From Aureispira sp. CCB-E (GTDB taxonomy: Bacteria; Bacteroidota; Bacteroidia; Chitinophagales; Saprospiraceae), in the NCBI RefSeq assembly GCF_031326345.1, contig NZ_CP133671.1, forward strand, positions 3,286,001 to 3,350,000: 64,000 nucleotides of DNA, read 5' to 3'. Under the pieces are notes generated by a model, which ran no database searches, was not told where the DNA came from, and was given only the letters and a program-made list of their open reading frames with translations. A program made the position numbers and the translations under genes. This document shows positions 43,263 to 50,167 of this stretch, in pieces; the stretch's first letter is position 1, and each line of letters opens with the position of its first letter.

Positions 43263-43640
43263 GCTAATATTTGTAACAAGAGTATTTAATTTGAATTACT
43301 GTCTTTTCATAAGTCAAAACTTTAAATAGGTTACAATAAAATGTGTAGAAAATGCTTTTTTTCCCAAAAAAGCAAAAAGTAGCTAAACTATCTCTCTTTT
43401 TTTAGTTTAAAAAATATGACAAAATTACCTCTCGACAACTTGGCATATTCAAAATGACAGGAAAAATGAACTATTCGAAAAAAGATAGTTTAAAATAAAA
43501 TAATTTAATACACTTGATTTTATTGTTGATTTAATGAGTAGCTTTTTTTTTATTAAAAAAGTAACTTAATAAAGTTTATTTTATTTTATTTTTAATAAAA
43601 GTTTATAATATTATTTTTTATCGAAAACTGTAAAATCGGG

Positions 43641-43672
43641 TTGTAAATTCCAAAAAAATTGTAGTACATTTG
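43641..43672 (+). promoter_or_regulatory. Bacteroidota-type promoter for the phasin-like gene
   Basis: TTG at 43641-43643 and TACATTTG (TAnnTTTG) at 43665-43672, spaced 21 bases. The predicted start lies about 120 bases before the 43800 start codon, leaving a long leader that contains a hairpin. Confidence 0.65.
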
Positions 43673-43722
43673 TTGCATCACTAAGATTCAATACCAATAG
43701 AATCATCAACAATCAATCGTTT

Positions 43723-43755
43723 GGGATGATAAAAAAGCACTTTTTTTGTCATCCC
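43723..43755 (+). promoter_or_regulatory. Hairpin in the leader of the phasin-like gene
   Basis: GGGATGA and TCATCCC (7 bp) with further A6/T7 pairing around a GCAC loop, 45 bases before the start codon and within the predicted 5' leader. It could work as an intrinsic attenuator or stabiliser; the T-rich arm does not follow the stem, so it is not a standard terminator. Confidence 0.45.
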
Positions 43756-43799
43756 TATTTTGAACAATAATTAAACTATCAATTAAAAAGTAAATTAAA

Positions 43800-44132
43800 A
43801 TGGCAATTACAGATATTGTAACAGAAACGGTAAAAGATGTTTTCGCATTGAGCAAGAACATTGCTAAAGTAGTAAAAGAGGAAGTTGTAGGTTTTAATGG
43901 TGGTGATGATTATGACTACGAAGAAGAAGAATCTAGAGATAGAAAATCAATGTTTAAATATATTGAGACATTCGAAACAAAAGCTAAAGAAGTGATTGCA
44001 TCTGCCTTCTCTGGTTTTAAAACTTCTAAATCAGAAGAACAAGAGGAATTGGAAGAGCGTATTGCTGCTTTGGAAGCCAAATTGAGCAAATTGGTAGAAG
44101 AAAGTTTAGAAGCACTTCGCAAAGAAGACTAA
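43800..44132 (+). CDS. Phasin-like acidic coiled-coil protein
   Basis: A 110-residue acidic protein: short amphipathic N-terminus (ITDIVTETVKDVFALSKNIA), an acidic DDYDYEEEE stretch, a helix FKYIETFETKAKEVIASAFS and a C-terminal coiled coil EELEERIAALEAKLSKLVEE. The arrangement of amphipathic helix and terminal heptad repeat resembles phasin/PhaI-type granule-coat proteins. No PHA synthase is in the window, so this is inference. It is preceded by a good promoter and a 120-base leader, suggesting high expression. A second related gene follows 200 bp downstream. Confidence 0.65.
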   Translation: MAITDIVTETVKDVFALSKNIAKVVKEEVVGFNGGDDYDYEEEESRDRKSMFKYIETFETKAKEVIASAFSGFKTSKSEEQEELEERIAALEAKLSKLVEESLEALRKED

Positions 44133-44248
44133 TCAATACGTTTATCATCAACATTTATGGTCACTCAATCTATGAGATATTTATCTAATTCATTGTATAG
44201 GTAAATCTGTTGCAATGAATTAGATAAAACATGGATTACTATAATACA

Positions 44249-44301
44249 ATAGTTCGTTAAAAACACAGAGTGATAGTAGTGGTGTAGCAATTAACGAATT
44301 A
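44249..44301. repeat. Dispersed inverted-repeat copy
   Basis: Begins TAGTTCGTTAAAAACAC and ends AATTAACGAATTA; both ends belong to the TAGTTCGTTGA family. It separates the two phasin-like genes. Confidence 0.6.
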
Positions 44302-44330
44302 TTACTACTAATAATACAAGTTATACTAAA

Positions 44331-44681
44331 ATGGAAAATCTAATCAAGAAGGTCCTGTATACAGGAGTTGGCATTGTTGCTGCTACAACAGAGCGACTAC
44401 AAAATTCTATTGATGAATTGGTAGAAAAAGGAAAAATCTCTGAAGAAGAGGGGAAAAAGGTCGTGGATGATGTTGTGAAAAATGCAGAAACTCAACGCCC
44501 TCAATTCGAGAATAGATTTAAAAAAATAGTAGATTCAGCCTTTGATAAGTTAAACTTACCTCAAAGTGATTCTTTTTCAAAAATGGAAAAGCGTATCAAA
44601 TCTTTGGAAGTCAAAGTTGGGCTTTTGGCCAAAGAAGTTGAACGTCAAAGATTAGAGCGGAAAGAGGCTGAAAAAAAATAA
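44331..44681 (+). CDS. Phasin-like coiled-coil protein
   Basis: A 116-residue protein of the phasin/poly(hydroxyalkanoate) granule-associated type: N-terminal ENLIKKVLYTGVGIVAATTE, a helix SIDELVEKGKISEEEGKKVV typical of phasin-family signatures, and a C-terminal coiled coil FSKMEKRIKSLEVKVGLLAK. Charged and cytoplasmic. The same overall plan as the shorter gene 200 bp upstream suggests duplication or a paired function. A strong terminator ends the unit. Confidence 0.7.
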   Translation: MENLIKKVLYTGVGIVAATTERLQNSIDELVEKGKISEEEGKKVVDDVVKNAETQRPQFENRFKKIVDSAFDKLNLPQSDSFSKMEKRIKSLEVKVGLLAKEVERQRLERKEAEKK

Positions 44682-44731
44682 GTGCTTTGGCACATGATTT
44701 AAGTAGTTTTTTTGGGTAAGTTTTTATAGAA

Positions 44732-44757
44732 GGTCTGCTGGAGAGCAGACCTTTTTT
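44732..44757 (+). terminator. Rho-independent terminator of phasin-like genes
   Basis: GGTCTGCT / AGCAGACC stem (8 bp) with a GGAG loop, followed by six T. It lies 50 bp after the stop codon. Confidence 0.9.
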
Positions 44758-44758
44758 G

Positions 44759-45475
44759 TTATTTAAAAAGCTTTTCTAAAATGGTTTTTTTGTAAGTTTT
44801 TCCAATTGGTAATTCTAGTGGGAGTTTTAAAATGATGTTGCCGTTTTGGTAGCTTTGAATTTGTGGTAGAGCAACAATATAAGAACGATGAATGCGAATA
44901 AACTGATGATCGGGAAGGTCAGCTTCCAGTCGCTTCATAGAGTTTAATTCGATAATTTTGCCTTGAGTGGTATGATAACGAACATACTCTTTGAGAGATT
45001 CGATATAAATAATATCTTTTAAGAAAATTTTGTGATGCTTGTGTTCTGAATGCACCATAATAAACTGCTCTTGTCGTTCCTGTTGTTGCTCAAATAGGTT
45101 TGCTTTGTGACTGAGGTCAAGTGTTGTTACAATTTTTTGAATAGCTTGTGCAAATCGATCAAAAGCAATTGGTTTTAGTAGATAATCGACGGCAGCTAAT
45201 TCAAACCCTTGTACAGCATAGTTGGGGTAGGCTGTTGTAAAAATGACGCTGGGTTTGTTTTCTCCCAAATGCCTTAAAAAATCAATTCCTGATTGTTGGG
45301 GCATCTGAATATCTAAAAATATCAGGTCAATATGTTGTCGTTCTAAGACTTCTTGCGCTTCATGGGCAGATTTACAAAGTGCTACTAGTTCTAATTCAGG
45401 CACTTTGGAAATATAGGCTTGTAACATTTCTCTAGCAAGTTGCTCATCGTCTACAATTAAGCATTTTATAGTCAT
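44759..45475 (-). CDS. LytTR-family response regulator
   Basis: A 238-residue regulator. The receiver domain (1-120) has the acidic pair DDEQ near residue 9, phospho-acceptor Asp55 in IDLIFLDIQMP, FTTAYPNYAVQGFE and LLKPI with the conserved Lys. Residues about 140-238 are the LytTR DNA-binding domain (ILKDIIYIESLKEYVRYHTT and FIRIHRSYIVALPQIQSYQN). It overlaps the histidine kinase gene by 4 bp (ATGA) and is transcribed after it. Confidence 0.93.
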   Translation of the reverse strand: MTIKCLIVDDEQLAREMLQAYISKVPELELVALCKSAHEAQEVLERQHIDLIFLDIQMPQQSGIDFLRHLGENKPSVIFTTAYPNYAVQGFELAAVDYLLKPIAFDRFAQAIQKIVTTLDLSHKANLFEQQQERQEQFIMVHSEHKHHKIFLKDIIYIESLKEYVRYHTTQGKIIELNSMKRLEADLPDHQFIRIHRSYIVALPQIQSYQNGNIILKLPLELPIGKTYKKTILEKLFK

Positions 45476-46557
45476 ATCAATTCAATCATTAATTTAATTT
45501 GAAAGCTAGTTGGATTTCTATCAATTTGTAATTGATGTTTGTTTTTGTATAATAAATCTAATCGCTTTTGAACATTTTCTATTCCGATTCCCATATATTC
45601 GTCAGGAACATTTTCTTGTGTATTGGATTTGGAAAGGTTATTACTTACCTCAAAAAGTAATTTATTTTTTTGATTCTGGAGATTTATTTTTATCCAACGT
45701 TTGTTGTTGTTATCATGGTCGTAACTGTGTTTAAAGGCATTTTCAATAAAGGGAATTAAAAGCATGGGTTCAATTTGCAGTTCATGAAGCGAAGGGTCAA
45801 TGTTTAGTTGAATGTCCTGAAAGTTCTGATCTCTCCATTTTTGGAAGTAAATATAGTTGTTTAGATAGTTAATTTCTTTGCTAATCGAAACTTTATCATT
45901 TTGACAATCGTAAGTGACGTATCGCAACATATCTGACAACTTTAGTACAAACTCTCCTGCTTTATCGGGTTTTAGTTGGACGATGGCGTATAGATTGTTC
46001 ATAGCATTGAACAAAAAGTGTGGGTTAATTTGGCGCCTTAGGAGCTTTAACTCATTTTTTAAGTTAGTAGCCTTTAATTTTATCTCTTGCCGATCTCTTT
46101 GTATAAATTCAAGCGCCAAACCGTAGAGAGAGCTTATAAATAGGACTAAAATAGTAATCAAACCAACAACAGAGCTAGGAAAGCTAGCATCACTTCTATC
46201 GGTATTAATTACTTCTCCATTTTGTTTTAGTTCAAATAATAAGGATACCTCTACATTGGTTATGATATTGACAAATTCAAAAGCATATTCAATAAAAAAA
46301 AAGGCAAAAGGAGTAATGATAGCATAAGCTATAAAAGGGTAGTACCAAGCAAATCCTTTGCGCCGAAAGAGTTGTCTAATCACAAATAAGTTGTTGCCAT
46401 AAGCTATCATGATAATAACACTGATGGGAATCAATGTTCTGACAATGGCAATAGGGAAACCAAACAACATTGTATTAAAGGTCAAAGGACTTGCCATGAA
46501 AAGCAACCAAAAGGTAACGTGGGCGAGAATTACTTTGGTATTGTTTTTTTTGTTCAT
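45472..46557 (-). CDS. LytS/YehU-type sensor histidine kinase
   Basis: A 361-residue sensor with about four N-terminal membrane helices (residues 8-30, 38-55, 70-88 and 118-145). The His_kinase region carries the phospho-acceptor motif LRRQINPHFLFNAMNNLYAI (about residue 200), and the ATPase part has PMLLIPFIENAFKHSYDH (N box) and YMGIGIENVQKRLDLLYKNK (G box). No extracytoplasmic sensor domain is large enough to assign a signal. First gene of the two-component operon with the LytTR regulator. Confidence 0.93.
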   Translation of the reverse strand: MNKKNNTKVILAHVTFWLLFMASPLTFNTMLFGFPIAIVRTLIPISVIIMIAYGNNLFVIRQLFRRKGFAWYYPFIAYAIITPFAFFFIEYAFEFVNIITNVEVSLLFELKQNGEVINTDRSDASFPSSVVGLITILVLFISSLYGLALEFIQRDRQEIKLKATNLKNELKLLRRQINPHFLFNAMNNLYAIVQLKPDKAGEFVLKLSDMLRYVTYDCQNDKVSISKEINYLNNYIYFQKWRDQNFQDIQLNIDPSLHELQIEPMLLIPFIENAFKHSYDHDNNNKRWIKINLQNQKNKLLFEVSNNLSKSNTQENVPDEYMGIGIENVQKRLDLLYKNKHQLQIDRNPTSFQIKLMIELI

Positions 46558-46607
46558 GAAACAATGTTGAGTAGAGCAAAATATAAAGAAAGATACAAAA
46601 TAAAAAT

Positions 46608-46643
46608 AAAAAAAGGAATACCCTATATGTAGAGCATTCCTTT
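46608..46643 (-). terminator. Terminator of the tRNA-Glu array
   Basis: AAAGGAAT / ATTCCTTT stem extended inwards by CTCTA/TAGGG pairing, followed on the minus strand by T residues. It lies three bases past the last tRNA-Glu copy. Confidence 0.8.
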
Positions 46644-46645
46644 AG

Positions 46646-46717
46646 TAGTCCATAGGGGAATCGAACCCCTCTTACCAGGATGAAAACCTGGCGTCCTAGC
46701 CGATAGACGAATGGACC
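46646..46717 (-). tRNA. tRNA-Glu(TTC), copy 3 in transcription order
   Basis: A 72-nt cloverleaf on the minus strand: acceptor GGTCCAT with ATGGACT and discriminator A, D-arm with TCGGCTAGGA, anticodon stem CCAGG/CCTGG with loop TTTTCAT (anticodon TTC), T-arm GAGGGGTTCGATTCCCCT. CCA is not encoded. The first pair is G-T. Confidence 0.97.
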
Positions 46718-46757
46718 ATATCAAACTTTAAAGCCTGAAAAAATCTTGTAAAAATAG

Positions 46758-46829
46758 TAGTCCATAGGGGAATCGAACCCCTCTTACCAGGATGAAAACC
46801 TGGCGTCCTAGCCGATAGACGAATGGACC
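46758..46829 (-). tRNA. tRNA-Glu(TTC), copy 2 in transcription order
   Basis: Identical in sequence to its two neighbours, with the same TTC anticodon and no encoded CCA. Separated from copy 3 by 40 bp. Confidence 0.97.
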
Positions 46830-46868
46830 ATATCAAACTTTAAAGCCTGAAAAATCTTGTAAAAATGG

Positions 46869-46940
46869 TAGTCCATAGGGGAATCGAACCCCTCTTACCA
46901 GGATGAAAACCTGGCGTCCTAGCCGATAGACGAATGGACC
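46869..46940 (-). tRNA. tRNA-Glu(TTC), copy 1 in transcription order
   Basis: Identical to the other two copies; 39 bp from copy 2, and that spacer is almost the same sequence as the other one. Directly behind the promoter. Confidence 0.97.
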
Positions 46941-46969
46941 GTTGTGTTGACTTGTTCAACATTGCTGTG

Positions 46970-46999
46970 CAAATATAAGCGAGTTTTTTTTATTTGCAA
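46970..46999 (-). promoter_or_regulatory. Promoter of the tRNA-Glu array
   Basis: On the minus strand TTG (46997-46999) and TATATTTG (46970-46977, a full TAnnTTTG) with a 19-base spacer, the textbook Bacteroidota arrangement. The -7 ends 29 bases upstream of the first mature tRNA. Confidence 0.85.
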
Positions 47000-47138
47000 A
47001 AGAATTGTCGAAAAAAAATTCTATCTTTCTAAGAAAACTATCCTGTATCAATTGTTGTTATTAACCCAGAATACTTAAAAAAGGTTCAAAATCAAGGTTT
47101 TTTATTCAAGAAAAAATTTAAAAATAAAACATAAAAAA

Positions 47139-48128
47139 ATGGCAAAAAAAATTGCAATAAATGGGTTTGGTCGTATCGGGCGACTAACTTTAAGGAATTT
47201 AATTGTTAGAGATGACGTAGAAATTGTAGGAATAAATGACTTAACAGATACCGCTACTTTGGCTCATTTATTCGAGTATGATTCATCGCACCGTCGTTTT
47301 AATGGGACAGTAGCCGTAGATGGAGATACATTGATTGTAAATGGCAAAAAAATTCCAACATTTTCTAAACGAAATCCAGAAGAGTTGCCTTGGAAAGAGC
47401 TAGAGGTAGATGTTGTTTTGGAATGCACGGGTTTCTTTAGAAAAAAAGAACAAGCGATGTTGCACATTAAGGCGGGAGCAAAAAAGGTGCTCTTGTCAGC
47501 ACCAGCTAAAAGCGATGGCATCCCAACAATTGTGAAAGGGGTCAATGATGCTCTGCTAAAAGGAGAGGATTTAATTGTCTCGAATGCTTCTTGCACAACA
47601 AACTGTTTGGCTCCTTTGGTAAAAGTTATAGATGAAAATTGGGGCATTCAATATGGTTTTATGAGTACGATTCATGCTTATACTGCCAATCAAAAATTGC
47701 AAGATGCTCCTCACTCTGATTTGCGTAGAGCAAGAGCAGCTGCTCTGAATATGATTCCTACTACAACTGGTGCCGCCAATGCTTTGGCTTTGGTAATGCC
47801 TTCTGTAAAAGGAAAAATAAGTGCCTCTAGTATTCGAGTGCCTGTGTCTACAGGGTCTTTGGTAGAATTAGTGTGTGCTTTGGACAAATCTGTAGACGAA
47901 GCGACCGTAAACGCCACTTTCCAAGCTGCTGCTGAAGGGGGGTTGAAAGGAATATTGGAGTATTCTGAAAAACCTTTGGTATCAACAGACATTATCTCTA
48001 ATCCTTCGTCTAGTATTTTTGATGCTCCTTTAACAACCATTCATAATGGTATGCTAAAAGTGACTGCTTGGTATGACAATGAGGCTGGATATTCTGCTCG
48101 TCTGGCAGAGTTGGCTACCATGATTTAG
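47139..48128 (+). CDS. gap: Glyceraldehyde-3-phosphate dehydrogenase
   Basis: NAD-dependent oxidation and phosphorylation of glyceraldehyde 3-phosphate, the central glycolytic step. A 329-residue type I enzyme: Rossmann loop INGFGRIGRLTLRN, cofactor-selecting GINDLT (Asp34), catalytic Cys152 in SNASCTTNCLAPL, DAPHSDLRRARAAALNMIPT and SIRVPVSTGSLV, ending with WYDNEAGYSARLAEL. The D at 34 favours NAD over NADP. Monocistronic, followed by a long hairpin. Confidence 0.97.
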   Translation: MAKKIAINGFGRIGRLTLRNLIVRDDVEIVGINDLTDTATLAHLFEYDSSHRRFNGTVAVDGDTLIVNGKKIPTFSKRNPEELPWKELEVDVVLECTGFFRKKEQAMLHIKAGAKKVLLSAPAKSDGIPTIVKGVNDALLKGEDLIVSNASCTTNCLAPLVKVIDENWGIQYGFMSTIHAYTANQKLQDAPHSDLRRARAAALNMIPTTTGAANALALVMPSVKGKISASSIRVPVSTGSLVELVCALDKSVDEATVNATFQAAAEGGLKGILEYSEKPLVSTDIISNPSSSIFDAPLTTIHNGMLKVTAWYDNEAGYSARLAELATMI

Positions 48129-48152
48129 ATAAATCATTCTTTTATATCTCTG

Positions 48153-48229
48153 CATCGGTTTGATTGTTATTGTCTTAGGAGTTAGGTTGTTAGTCTATAT
48201 CTTGACGGGCAATCAAACTGATGTGATTT
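48153..48229 (+). terminator. Long-loop hairpin after gap
   Basis: Arms CATCGGTTTGATTG (48153-48166) and CAATCAAACTGATG (48210-48223), one G-U pair, followed by TGATTTTTTA. The 43-base loop is unusual for an intrinsic terminator, but the T run fits. Confidence 0.55.
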
Positions 48230-48519
48230 TTTATAGTTTAGAAGCTGTTATGTGTTTTGTAGAAATAAATGGAATGGGGGATTGGGAGTAGTTGTACATA
48301 ATTAAAAATCTAAAGTCCTCTTATATTAGTATTTTAATGTTTATTAGACTTGGGGTTGAAAGTCAGAAAATAGCATTGATATTTTAAATCCCTCTTAAGG
48401 TAAAAGGGAGTGATTAAAACTAAAATCATATATACAAAGAAACGACTAAGAATGAGATACTCGTAATTGATTCTTAAAATAAATTTCATAATTCTACTAA
48501 ATCTGACAAGACAAGATAA
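48230..48519. other. Spacer before the lipoprotein pair
   Basis: The rest of the gap between gap and the lipoprotein gene. No ORF, no repeat copy and no convincing promoter elements are seen. Confidence 0.4.
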
Positions 48520-49116
48520 GTGATTTTACAAAAACTATTTTACACACTCGTACTATTTATTCTTCTTATAAGTTGTCAAAGAGATAAAAATCCATGTTTA
48601 CTCTCCAAAGATATATTAAATGCTATCAAAACTCAAGATAGTTTGATTAGTCTGCCCGAGATTCAAGAAAGGTATCAAGAATGGTCTAGGGAAAGAGAAG
48701 AGCCAGTTCTTATAAATTATGGGAAAGAGGCTTATAGGTTTTCATGGAGTCATACATTTGGTGGAGCTGAAGTTTACAGAATAGAAAAGAAAAATAATCG
48801 TTATAGTGCTACAGTGAAAATTTATGTTTCAGCATTTGGTACCTATGAGGACTCACTTGTACATTCTAGTGAAAAGTGGATTTCTGAAGCCACTTGGATT
48901 GAAATTACAGAAGGACTGAATGAAAATTCGTTTTGGACATATCCTCCAACTATAGAAAGAAGAGGGTTAGACGGGGCAGTATGGTCGCTAGAAGGATACA
49001 ATCCAACAAAAAATAAATGCACAAGGCAAAATTACCATAACATAGGTCGGTGGTCTCCAATAGACTCTATTTTTGTATCAATGTGCGATTTATTCATGAA
49101 TTTAAAAGAAAGATGA
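48520..49116 (+). CDS. Lipoprotein of a two-gene unit, function unknown
   Basis: A 198-residue lipoprotein starting with GTG: ILQKLFYTLVLFILLISCQR with Cys19. The mature part has several Trp/Tyr-rich strands (YRFSWSHTFGGAEVYRIEKK, GLDGAVWSLEGYNP) and ends with MCDLFMNLKER. No catalytic motif. The stop codon overlaps the next start (ATGA), so the two products are probably made together. Lower G+C and the following decayed gene suggest an accessory spot. Confidence 0.65.
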   Translation: MILQKLFYTLVLFILLISCQRDKNPCLLSKDILNAIKTQDSLISLPEIQERYQEWSREREEPVLINYGKEAYRFSWSHTFGGAEVYRIEKKNNRYSATVKIYVSAFGTYEDSLVHSSEKWISEATWIEITEGLNENSFWTYPPTIERRGLDGAVWSLEGYNPTKNKCTRQNYHNIGRWSPIDSIFVSMCDLFMNLKER

Positions 49117-49496
49117 GAAAAAGTATAAATAGGGTACAAGACCTATTAAATTCTAATCATGGCAGAAAATATGGTTGGTTTATTGAATTGAATGATGAAA
49201 TTATTGGAGAATTAAAAAATCCAAAGTATGTTGATATGTTTTGGGAAGCTTATGAAATTATTCCTTTAAATGATAAAAAAGAAACTTTTGTAAACTCTTA
49301 TTTTACATGGAACAACCCTAAACTAAAATTTAAAAATAAAACCATGAATGAATATGCTCTTTATGCTTATCCATCTATGCTCCTCAATCCACAAAACTCA
49401 ATGAATGGGGTCGTAAATATGAGAGGTCTTTATTTGCTTCCAAAAGGAATATTTGAAAGTTTCTTATTCAGATTACTTTCTATTTTTCATAAGTGA
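49113..49496 (+). CDS. Small protein coupled to lipoprotein, function unknown
   Basis: A 127-residue protein from ATG 49113 (MRKSINRVQDLLNSNHGRKY); the reading frame opens 63 bases earlier inside the lipoprotein gene, but the ATGA overlap decides the start. Sequence features: YGWFIELNDEIIGELKNPKY, which looks like an N-terminal strand pair, a FWEAYEIIPLN segment and a C-terminal LYLLPKGIFESFLFRLLSIF, possibly membrane-associated. It is not recognised. The pairing resembles small accessory or immunity-type units, but nothing shows a toxin. Confidence 0.6.
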   Translation: MRKSINRVQDLLNSNHGRKYGWFIELNDEIIGELKNPKYVDMFWEAYEIIPLNDKKETFVNSYFTWNNPKLKFKNKTMNEYALYAYPSMLLNPQNSMNGVVNMRGLYLLPKGIFESFLFRLLSIFHK

Positions 49497-49674
49497 AGGA
49501 ATCTAGAAAAATAGTCTACCACTGAAAATTGAGGGAACCATATACTCCCGTTATTAACGGTAATTACAATTTTAAAGTAATAAAAGTACTGTGTCCCCTT
49601 AAATTAGGACTACTAATTCAGTTTACAAATAAATTCAACCTTTTCTCCATTCTTTAATAAAAGAGAAATCAATT

Positions 49675-50158
49675 TTCATTAATTTTGCCTTTGCAAGAAG
49701 CTATAAATGTATGGAAAAATTATCCTTTATTTGGATTGTATTATTTTCCTTATTGTCAATGCCAAGATGGGAGAATAGATAGTCTATATACAAAAGATTT
49801 TTTAAGCCTTTCTAAAAATCACATTGCCTCAAGAATAATTGGAGTGCCAAGTTTATAAAAGCAATAGACTTAAAAGAAAAAAGAAATCATTGTAAATGAG
49901 ACTATTCTAGAAATACAACACAACTGATATAAAAACTTTCATTTAGAAATGAATCAAAAGAAGCCTTATCAATTTCTAATGGATGATGAATTAAGGGAAA
50001 AATTTATATCCAAGCTGACACCTATGCCCAACCTAAAAAAGGACAGGAAATGCTTGGTTAAAGCAGCTCGATATCCTACTGAAGCTAATAAAGTAGGAAA
50101 GAATGGAATGACAGTTATGATGATTTAGTAAGGGATTACTACAATACAACCTTATAAA
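49675..50158 (+). pseudogene. Decayed gene remnant with several frame breaks
   Basis: A gene-sized gap holds protein-like stretches in three frames that abut one another: LPLQEAINVWKNYPLFGLYY to DFLSLSKNHIASRIIG (about 49686-49840), then AKFIKAIDLKEK in a second frame, then EIIVNETILEIQH and MNQKKPYQFLMDDELREKFI in a third, then ARYPTEANKVGK, and finally KEWNDSYDDLVRDYYNTTL ending at TAA near 50156. Composition and length suggest one protein of about 140 residues broken by several small indels and stops. The family is not recognised. Confidence 0.5.
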
Positions 50159-50167
50159 AACAAAATT

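Noticed and set aside
46646-46940. Regular repeated units of 72 bp with 39-40 bp spacers, CRISPR-like at first sight
   Set aside because: The repeats fold as tRNA-Glu and the spacers are near-identical, the opposite of a CRISPR array; no cas genes are present.
47264-48040. Two minus-strand ORFs of 127 and 109 codons
   Set aside because: Both are mirror frames of gap, whose catalytic motifs are unmistakable.
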